A stretch of 61,462 nucleotides of DNA. Origin: Clostridium sp. GTDB lineage: Bacteria; Bacillota; Clostridia; Lachnospirales; Lachnospiraceae. The stretch lies in NCBI GenBank assembly GCA_023664605.1, contig JAMPFF010000016.1, positions 1 to 61,462 on the forward strand, given 5' to 3'. Shown piece after piece: positions 55,299 to 61,462 of the stretch. The notes below the pieces were generated by a model that had not been told where the DNA came from, made no database searches, and saw only the letters and a program-made list of their open reading frames with translations. A program made the position numbers and the translations under genes. The first letter of the stretch is position 1. Each line of letters begins with the position of its first letter.

Positions 55299-57642
55299 AA
55301 GATATATTGTGTAGGAAAAAAAGAATCGTATTGATTGTTATCGTTCAAATATTGATATGTACCTGCTGTTTTGCGGGATACCGAAAAGAACATATGGTAT
55401 ATGATTTTACTTATGAAGATATCGTATCAGAGCATGTTCTGTTATATAATTTTATGGAATCTCAAGAAAACGGATACTATATTGACAACACCCCAGAAAC
55501 GGAAATGAATTTTGCTTCCACACCGCAAATAGACTTAAGCCGGGGACACTATAAAATAATATTGCACTATCGGACCGGTGATATGTCCAACGCCTATTAT
55601 ATTACGGCTGACAATGCAGATTTCAGGGAAAAACTCGGCAATTATCATAAATCGCTTTCTCCTGAGAAAAACACATATACAACCAACCTGTGGATTTCCA
55701 GAGAATTGAAAAATTTTGAAATACAGTTTGATTATGGAGGCAATAGCTACTTCTTTGTCAGCCAGGTGGAAATCCTGCAAAATTACAACCATACCATTGG
55801 ATGGGGACTCCTGTTTTTAGCGCTTTTTTTGTGCTTTGACTATGCTTTCTTTTTTCAGGATAAATGGAAAAAGAAACTGGCGGATAAAGACGGGATAACC
55901 CGGACGCTTGTACTCGGCATGATTGTTCTTTTTATTATGCTTCCATTATTAAGTCCATACTTAATAGACGGATATGATTTGATGTTTCATATGACCAGAA
56001 TTGAAGGCATTAAAGAAGGTCTCCAAAGTGGACAGTTTCCCGTCAGGATGCAGCCAAACTGGATGAATGGATACGGATATGGAACCTCACTTTTTACGGG
56101 GATATCCTTTTCTATTTTCCGGCAGTGCTGCGACTGTTTGGATGCGGTGTAGAGACAGCTTATAAGTGGTTTATTTTCTTTATCAATCTACTGTCGGCAG
56201 GAATTGCCTATTATAGTTTCAAGAGACTATTTCAGAGTGAAAAACTGGGACTATTGGGATGCCTGCTATACACAACCTCTATTTACCGGATAAACTGTTT
56301 ATATATACGCGCTACGCTGGGGGAATATTGTGCATCCATATTTCTGCCGCTGATACTGACGGCCATTTATGAGATTTTATGGCATGAAAAAGACGAAAAT
56401 ATCCCTAAAGACAGCTGGATAATCGGTGTAATCGGATTTTCGGGGGTTATTGTAACGCATATTATCAGCACGGAATTAACAGTCCTTTTTGTTCTCGTTA
56501 TCAGTATTCTTTTTTGGAAAAGAACCATTAGAAGAGATACTATTATAGAATATATGAAAATCGGTGCAGGAACTTTCGTCTGTACGCTTTGGTTTACTTT
56601 GCCGTTTTTAGATATGTGGTCAGGAAAATACCAGTTCAACAGTGAAGAAAGCAGCCCTTATTTCATACAGACACAGGGGGTTTTCCTGAATCAGTTGTTT
56701 AACCTTTTTCCTTATGTAAGCGGAGAAACTCGTGAATATTCTATCATAGAGGGACTAAACATAAGAAATGAACTGAGTTTTGCGATAGGCGGCGGACTAT
56801 TAGCCGGAATATTATTTTTTATTTTATATGCCATAAACCATGGAAAGAAAACAGATAAAACTTTCAGACAGGGAATCGGTATTTTTATCACCGGAAGTTT
56901 ACTGACATATATGATGACTATACATTTCCCGTGGGATGATTTGCAGAATATGAGTCACATTTTATATTTTATGATTAAAAATATTCAATTTCCGTGGCGG
57001 TTATTCGGACTGGCAACATTAATACTTGCCATGCTGGCATGTTTGAGCGTTCAATTATTTCATCGATTGGACAAAAACAAAGGCAGAGAAGTATATATTG
57101 TCATTTTTATGTTTGCTATTATCAGCTCCGCTTCTCTTATTGGAAGCATCATAAGCAATAATGACGTGCTTTATCTGCATAATGCAGATGATTTAACCTC
57201 TTATGATTTTGGCGCCGGTGAATATATCCCTGCAAATGCCAATATGTCCGTAACACACAATGTCTTACAGCCCGTTCCTTCCGAGGGAATACAAATAGAG
57301 TCTGTTGACAGAAAATATCAGAAATTCCATATTGTTTGCAAAGGTCAGACAGGAGAGGAAGGATATATTGATTTGCCTCTTTTTTATTATAAAGGATACC
57401 ATGCGAAAACGGCTGATAAAGCAGAATTAAAAGTTGAATGCAATAGCGACGGCTGCTTGCGCATCATACTGCCGGAAAACTTTTCGGGAGAAATACAGGT
57501 GAATTACACCGGAGAATGGTATTGGCGGGTGGCGGAACTTATTTCGCTGGCGGGAATTATCTTCATCATTATCATTCAAAAAAGAAATTCTGTTTATTTT
57601 TACACGCATTCTGTCGCTCAAAATCCATCTGGTAAATATTGA
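55295..57642 (+). pseudogene. Large 6-PTPS-related membrane protein, split by a one-base frameshift
   Basis: Two open frames, 55295-56152 (285 residues) and 56125-57642 (505 residues), are parts of one ~782-residue multi-pass membrane protein of the PTPS-related/YfhO-like family (bacterial cell-surface glycosyltransferase-like membrane proteins). The first ends after SLFTGISFSIFR; restoring one T in the TTTTT run at 56091-56095 gives SLFYGDILFYFPAVLRLFG, the family motif, and joins the second frame. N-terminal helix, extracytoplasmic domain (about 30-165), then some 11-12 helices and a beta-rich C-terminus. Base content is more AT-rich than the flanks. It may be a true break, a slipped-run switch or a base-call error. 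Confidence 0.75.
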
Positions 57643-57651
57643 AAACGCAAA

Positions 57652-57712
57652 ATCCCCCATTCTATGATACAATGTAGTTGACATAAAACATGTATATCAC
57701 AGAACGGGGGAT
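57652..57712 (-). terminator. Long hairpin: minus-strand terminator and SD-sequestering element
   Basis: The left arm (57652-57671) and right arm (57691-57712) are inverted copies of ATCCCCC-TTCT-TGATA with A/G differences, which give G-T wobbles on the minus-strand RNA. On that strand the stem is followed by TTTTGCGTTTT, so it can end the histidine-kinase transcript. On the + strand the left CCCCC pairs with GGGGG, the ribosome binding site of the small ORF. Confidence 0.55.
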
Positions 57713-57716
57713 AATT

Positions 57717-57878
57717 ATGATGAAAACTAGAAGTATGCACATATTAACGGGAATCTTTTTTGCGGCGGCGGGGGCCGTCAGTCTGCTTGACGGCGCACTC
57801 CACGCAAGAGGTTCCAATCTGTTTATCGGCGTCTGTTTCGTCATTATCGGCTGCCTGTATTTTAAGAGGAAGCCCTAA
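57717..57878 (+). CDS. Small membrane protein of unknown function
   Basis: A 53-residue protein with two predicted membrane helices (MHILTGIFFAAAGAVSLLDGAL and LFIGVCFVIIGCLYF) joined by a short HARGSN loop and closed by KRKP. No family is recognised. I set the start at ATG 57717, six bases after GGGGG (57706-57710), rather than at the upstream ATG 57690. That GGGGG can be hidden in a hairpin. Its end overlaps the histidine-kinase stop by 17 nt, both genes being convergent. A promoter is not clear: TTGACA (57678-57683) has no -10 at a usable spacing. Confidence 0.55.
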   Translation: MMKTRSMHILTGIFFAAAGAVSLLDGALHARGSNLFIGVCFVIIGCLYFKRKP

Positions 57879-60432
57879 GTTTCATATATTTTTTCAATAA
57901 TCTGGCTATCTTATCAACATCAATCGGCTTGGAAGTATGAGCGTTCATGCCGCTGTCAAGACAATGCTGTATATCTTCCGTGAAAGAATCCGCGCTCATG
58001 GCGATAATCGGAACGCTTTTAGCGTCGTCGCGCTTTAGCGCGCGTATTGCCGTGGCGGATTCCAAACCGGTCATAACGGGCATCCTGATATCCATTAAAA
58101 TGGCCTGATAATATTCAGCAGGAGACTGTGCAAACATATCTGCACAGACTTTTCCGTTTTCGGCGTGTTCCGGCTCTAAACCGATACTTGATAGAAGAGC
58201 GAAAGCAATTTCCCAGTTTAAGTCAATATCCTCGGCAACAAGAATCCTCTCGCCGTTAAAAGTAATATGTTCTTCCTCCTCAACATCAGCCTTATCGGCT
58301 TCTTCTTTTATCTTATTCAGATGATAATATAAGGTCGATTTAAACAGCGGTTTGACAATAAAAGCGTCGATTCCGGCTTCTCTTGCCTTTTCCTCGATAT
58401 CGCTGTTATCGGCGGCCGAAATCATCAGGATATAAGGCGTCTTTCCGTATCGGCTGCGGATTTCGCGGGTCACTTCGATACCGTTCATTTCCGGAAGTTT
58501 CCAGTCGAGAAGCACAATTTCATAGTCATTGCCTTTCTGATGTTCCTCTTCAAGCATTTCCAACGCCTTTTTGCCGTCGAGTGCATTTTGGGCATGGATG
58601 CCGAGGGATTTTAAGGTCGTCAGCGTACAGTCGCAGAAAATCTCGTCATCATCAATCACCAATGTCCGCCAGGAGGGAATTTCCATGGCCTCTTCCGGTA
58701 CAAGCGCCATTTCCATATCCAGTATAATATGGAATTTACTGCCTTTGTGCTGTTCGCTTTCTACCTCAATGGAACCTTCCATCGCATTAACAATATGCCT
58801 GGTGATGCTTAAGCCGAGGCCCGCGCCCTGTGTCTGCTGCACACGGGCATTGTCTTCCCGTATGAAAGCCTCAAACATTTTGCTCTGAAATTCACGGCTC
58901 ATGCCGATGCCGTTATCGGTAACATCCAGATGGACTTTAATATAATTCGCGCCTTTGTCCGACGGCGTCTGATACAGCCCTAACTGTATCTTTCCGCCCT
59001 CCGGCGTAAACTTGACCGCATTTTCCAATAGATTGATAAGCACCTGATTGAGGCGGACGCTGTCACCCCATACGCTTTCCGCCGTAATGTCATGGATATG
59101 GAGGTCAAAACGCTGGTTTTTGGCCCTTGTATAGGGCAATATAATATTTACGACATTCTGCATTAGTTCCGGCAGTAAAATCTGTTCCGTATTCAGTATC
59201 ATTTTGCCGTTTTCAATTTTAGCCATATCCAGAATATCATTAATCAGTCCTAAAAGATGCTTGGCTGACGAGGAAATCCTCTGGAGACATGCCTCGAGTT
59301 TTTGCGGATTATGTATATTCGCGGCGGCAATTTCCGCCATGCCGATAATGCCGTTCATGGGCGTGCGGATATCGTGGCTCATATTGGATAAAAATTCACT
59401 CTTCGCCCTGCTGGCGCGCTCCGCAGTGTGCCTCGCTTCATCGATGGTCTGCATCTGCTGGCGCGATAAATAGAAATAGACGGCAAACACGATTAAAAAC
59501 AAAAGAATGATAAGCGTCGCGTTTCTAAGCGCCGTGAAAATCCATTCCTTACTGAAATCATTAATGGCCTTATCCAAATCGCTATAAGGCATAGACAAGA
59601 TAAGATACCACTCCGAATAGGGAAGGCTGCGGCAGTATACCTGACGATGTCCGCTTTTTAAATTCAGCTCCCTTGTATAATCTAAGCCTTCGGCCATCGC
59701 ATTTCTAAGCCCTTCGGTATATTCTATCAATTCTTCCTTACTTTCTGCATTTTCAACGGTATCGTTATAATGGCGTTCAATCTTGTCATAGTAATTATAG
59801 TCATTTTCATCATCACTTTGTATCACAATAATGCCGTCGCGTCGGATAATAAAATAATACATGGAATCGGAGAGTTCTTTAGAAAGTGTCTGCGCTATGT
59901 ATTCTACGGGAAATCCCGCTACAAGAGAAATGCTTTTTTTGCCGTCCGGCGTCTCATAAGCCATGGGAACGCTCATTAAAATCACGTTATCGCCATCCAC
60001 ATCAGTTCCCATTACCATGCGTTCCTCACCGCTTTGAATGGCATTTATGAAACTGTTGGAATCGATTGCCGTAATTTCATCGCCATACAAAATGTCAAAA
60101 GTGCCGTCCTCCATGGCAAAAGCCAGCCGGTCAAAGTCTCTCGCCTTGGCATTATTCATAAGCCGTGTGCGTACCAGGGTATACCCGTCCGCCTGATTCG
60201 GCATAATGTCATGGACAAGCGCCTCCACCTGAGATAAACGCAGCTCCATTATGGTGCCGAAGTGCAGGGTAATCTGCTCGCTCGTTCCCGCCATATAGAT
60301 TTCGCCGACCTCATTCATTGTATTCGCGCTTTTTTCGTTCATGTCTTTTACCTGTAAGACAAAGGTGCCGGTACATACTGCTATTACAAGGATAAGACTT
60401 ATTACAAGAAAACGTATTATTTTATTCTGCAT
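57862..60432 (-). CDS. Hybrid sensor histidine kinase with Cache sensor and two receiver domains
   Basis: An 856-residue membrane-bound hybrid kinase. TM1 (about 5-25), an extracytoplasmic dCache-type sensor (about 30-280), TM2 (about 300-320), HisKA with the phospho-His in FLSNMSHDIRTPMNGI (near 365-380), HATPase with NQVLINLLENAVKFTPEGG and GAGLGLSI, and then two receivers: the first with VLLDWKLPEMNG, the second with AILMDIRMPVMTGL near the C-terminus. No HPt domain is present, so phosphotransfer goes to a separate HPt or acts internally. ATG 60432 follows GGAGGGATTGT on the minus strand; upstream frame lies in the promoter. The signal ligand and partner are unknown. Confidence 0.93.
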   Translation of the reverse strand: MQNKIIRFLVISLILVIAVCTGTFVLQVKDMNEKSANTMNEVGEIYMAGTSEQITLHFGTIMELRLSQVEALVHDIMPNQADGYTLVRTRLMNNAKARDFDRLAFAMEDGTFDILYGDEITAIDSNSFINAIQSGEERMVMGTDVDGDNVILMSVPMAYETPDGKKSISLVAGFPVEYIAQTLSKELSDSMYYFIIRRDGIIVIQSDDENDYNYYDKIERHYNDTVENAESKEELIEYTEGLRNAMAEGLDYTRELNLKSGHRQVYCRSLPYSEWYLILSMPYSDLDKAINDFSKEWIFTALRNATLIILLFLIVFAVYFYLSRQQMQTIDEARHTAERASRAKSEFLSNMSHDIRTPMNGIIGMAEIAAANIHNPQKLEACLQRISSSAKHLLGLINDILDMAKIENGKMILNTEQILLPELMQNVVNIILPYTRAKNQRFDLHIHDITAESVWGDSVRLNQVLINLLENAVKFTPEGGKIQLGLYQTPSDKGANYIKVHLDVTDNGIGMSREFQSKMFEAFIREDNARVQQTQGAGLGLSITRHIVNAMEGSIEVESEQHKGSKFHIILDMEMALVPEEAMEIPSWRTLVIDDDEIFCDCTLTTLKSLGIHAQNALDGKKALEMLEEEHQKGNDYEIVLLDWKLPEMNGIEVTREIRSRYGKTPYILMISAADNSDIEEKAREAGIDAFIVKPLFKSTLYYHLNKIKEEADKADVEEEEHITFNGERILVAEDIDLNWEIAFALLSSIGLEPEHAENGKVCADMFAQSPAEYYQAILMDIRMPVMTGLESATAIRALKRDDAKSVPIIAMSADSFTEDIQHCLDSGMNAHTSKPIDVDKIARLLKKYMKLRASS

Positions 60433-60453
60433 ACAATCCCTCCATTTATATAT

Positions 60454-60482
60454 ATTGTACCAACTAAAAGCCCTCTGTTCAA
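60454..60482 (-). promoter_or_regulatory. Promoter of the hybrid histidine kinase
   Basis: On the minus strand, TTGAAC (60482-60477), 17 bp and TACAAT (60459-60454) precede the GGAGGG site and the start codon at 60432, giving a short leader of about 15 nt. This promoter supports the 60432 start. Confidence 0.65.
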
Positions 60483-60501
60483 TTTCATTATATTGCCATT
60501 C

Positions 60502-60510
60502 GGGGGGGGG
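60502..60510. repeat. Homopolymeric G9 tract
   Basis: Nine consecutive G residues (C on the kinase strand) lie about 20 bp upstream of the kinase -35 and 90 bp upstream of the rplU -35. It stands alone in the 313-nt stretch between the two genes, which otherwise holds their promoters and the L21 leader. Such tracts are slippage-prone, and also a frequent place for base-calling errors. Confidence 0.7.
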
Positions 60511-60599
60511 TAAAATGCCATTTTCCAATGTTTATAGGGTAACGGCTTGTCGTATATTGCCACAGCGCATAATTTAACGGCGTTTGTCGAAGAAAAGTG

Positions 60600-60628
60600 T
60601 TGACAAATTCTTTTAAAAATTATAAAAT
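60600..60628 (+). promoter_or_regulatory. Promoter of rplU-prp-rpmA
   Basis: TTGACA (60600-60605), 17 bp and TAAAAT (60623-60628, overlapping TATAAAAT) precede a leader of about 110 nt. It has a consensus -35 and ideal spacing. Confidence 0.8.
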
Positions 60629-60637
60629 ATTCCAGTA

Positions 60638-60738
60638 TGCCGCACAGCGAGGTAGAAGTATATCCAAAACGCGGATATCACCGAAGCTGGCGAGTAAATG
60701 AACAGCCGTCAAAAAGCGGACGTTCATAGAAATAGGAG
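60638..60738 (+). ncRNA. Ribosomal protein L21 leader RNA
   Basis: The ~100-nt untranslated leader of rplU can fold into at least two hairpins, ATATCC/GGATAT (60671-60689) and ATGAAC/GTTCAT (60698-60727, enclosing CCG/CGG), and starts with GCCGCACAGCGAGG, the kind of segment found in clostridial L21 leaders. Such leaders allow autoregulation by L21. The assignment rests on position and structure; I could not run a covariance search. Confidence 0.55.
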
Positions 60739-60745
60739 GTGCCTT

Positions 60746-61054
60746 ATGTACGCGATTATTGCAACAGGCGGAAAACAGTACAAAGTATCCGAAGGCGACG
60801 TTATCAAAGTAGAAAAACTTGACGCCGAAGTAGGAGCTGCTGTTACATTTGACCAGGTAGTAGCCATCAGCGATAAAAAGCTGAAAGTAGCGGGCGACGT
60901 TGCAGGCGCATCTGTTACCGGAACCGTTATGGAACAGGGCCGCGGTCGTAAAGTCATTGTATACAAATACAAGAGAAAGACCGGCTACCATAAGAAAAAT
61001 GGTCATAGACAAGCATACACGCAGGTAAAAATTGACAAAATCAACGCGAAATAA
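60746..61054 (+). CDS. rplU: 50S ribosomal protein L21
   Basis: A 102-residue primary rRNA-binding protein of the large subunit. The whole sequence matches the family: MYAIIATGGKQYKVSEGD at the N-terminus, ASVTGTVMEQGRGRKVIVYKYKRK in the middle, and KKNGHRQAYTQVKIDKI at the C-terminus. ATG 60746 follows AGGAGGTGCCTT, and the length equals the normal L21. It heads the usual rplU-prp-rpmA order and lies behind its own leader RNA. Confidence 0.97.
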   Translation: MYAIIATGGKQYKVSEGDVIKVEKLDAEVGAAVTFDQVVAISDKKLKVAGDVAGASVTGTVMEQGRGRKVIVYKYKRKTGYHKKNGHRQAYTQVKIDKINAK

Positions 61055-61092
61055 AACGTACGATTTTCTGACAGGATGCTTATAGGTGTGAA

Positions 61093-61422
61093 ATGATAAC
61101 AGTGACATTTCATAAAACAAAAGCAGGAGAATACAAAGACTTCATATGCAGCGGACACGCGGGATTTGATAACTATGGCAAAGACATTGTCTGCGCGGCG
61201 GTCTCCGTACTGGTCATCAATACGGTTAATTCTTTAGACGAACTTGTCCGGGAAAATATCGAAGTAGAGACCGATGAAGGAAACGGAATCATTAGCTGCC
61301 GCTTTCAGACGCCGCTTCGTGATACGTCAAAAGTGTTAGTCGATTCTCTTGCGCTTGGACTTTCCCATATTACTAAACAATACGGGGAAAAATACTGTAA
61401 ACTGAATTTTGAGGAGGTGTAA
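61093..61422 (+). CDS. prp: Ribosomal-processing cysteine protease Prp
   Basis: Prp (YsxB) removes the N-terminal extension of ribosomal protein L27 in Firmicutes. The 109-residue protein has the catalytic His in SGHAGF (near 20-25) and the Cys in IVCAAVSVLV (near 34). Start ATG 61093 follows AGGTGTGAA. It lies between rplU and rpmA, as usual. Its substrate motif is present in the next gene. Confidence 0.93.
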   Translation: MITVTFHKTKAGEYKDFICSGHAGFDNYGKDIVCAAVSVLVINTVNSLDELVRENIEVETDEGNGIISCRFQTPLRDTSKVLVDSLALGLSHITKQYGEKYCKLNFEEV

Positions 61423-61426
61423 GACC

Positions 61427-61462
61427 ATGTTAAATATGAACCTTCAATTTTTTGCACATAAG
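61427..61462 (+). CDS. rpmA: 50S ribosomal protein L27, N-terminal fragment (runs off the window)
   Basis: Twelve codons are visible: MLNMNLQFFAHK. The NLQFF-A segment is the Prp cleavage motif; mature L27 begins at the Ala. ATG 61427 follows GAGGAGGTGTAAGACC. The rest lies beyond the window end. Confidence 0.93.
   Translation, partial: MLNMNLQFFAHK

Noticed and set aside
55295-56152. Treating the first membrane ORF as a complete short gene
   Set aside because: The last residues lose the family motif, which continues exactly in the +1 frame.
60433-60528. Longer N-terminus of the hybrid kinase
   Set aside because: The extension spans the predicted promoter and the G9 tract, and a strong GGAGGG site favours the start at 60432.
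60620-61120. Minus-strand open frame of 166 codons over rplU
   Set aside because: It is antisense to L21, whose identity is certain.

Overview
The window looks like a stretch of core chromosome from an anaerobic, Gram-positive clostridium, most probably of the Lachnospiraceae. The reasons are gene content and order: a group A [FeFe] hydrogenase, short-form HisG with HisZ, the radical-SAM pair followed by RNase G and rplU-prp-rpmA, a YlbJ-type membrane protein, RecU, an L27 with a cleavable N-terminus, and purine-rich ribosome binding sites throughout. I saw no insertion sequence, prophage, CRISPR array, rRNA or tRNA gene. Nearly all genes are on the + strand; the exceptions are a diguanylate cyclase, the YlbJ-like protein and a hybrid histidine kinase.

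Layout. 1-6.0 kb: two flavoproteins, then proB-DUF896-5-formyl-THF cyclo-ligase-proA. 6.1-8.1 kb: a chemoreceptor and a small conserved protein, closed by a terminator. 8.2-11.0 kb: a metal-efflux locus (ArsR regulator, stand-alone HMA metallochaperone, Zn/Cd-type P-ATPase without its own HMA domain). 11.2-14.8 kb: a two-gene hydrogenase in which an Fe-S/GltD-like flavoprotein is paired with HydA. 14.9-24.4 kb: a lipoprotein, cobalamin-dependent methionine synthase, and branched-chain amino-acid genes ilvB, two ilvN-type small subunits, ilvC, leuC and leuD. 24.5-28.5 kb: an EAL-like/HDOD protein, a lipoprotein, an unknown and a diguanylate cyclase. 28.6-35.6 kb: a nuclease-like unknown, a type IIA topoisomerase pair, rsmD, coaD and a coiled-coil protein. 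35.6-44.3 kb: a cell-wall amidase, a YlbJ-like protein, an RsuA-HAD fusion, a YgiQ-type radical SAM protein, an SDR, a membrane protein, an RluA-type synthase and RecU. 44.3-50.8 kb: histidine genes hisZ-hisG-(SIMPL)-hisD-hisB-HisF-like/hisIE. 50.8-55.3 kb: two radical-SAM-associated proteins, RNase G/E and a Nudix hydrolase. 55.3-57.6 kb: a large membrane protein split by a one-base frameshift. 57.7-60.5 kb: a small membrane protein converging on a hybrid histidine kinase. 60.6 kb to the end: rplU, prp and the start of rpmA.

The window therefore combines amino-acid biosynthesis (Pro, Met, Ile/Val/Leu, His), hydrogen metabolism, metal efflux, signalling, RNA modification and DNA maintenance. 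No complete novel system is obvious. The most unusual points are an intrinsic terminator that is also the signal-peptide coding sequence of the amidase, a conserved-looking PD-(D/E)XK-like/winged-helix protein next to a topoisomerase operon, a dead HisF-like barrel fused to HisIE, an RsuA-HAD fusion, and the single-base frameshift in the membrane protein.
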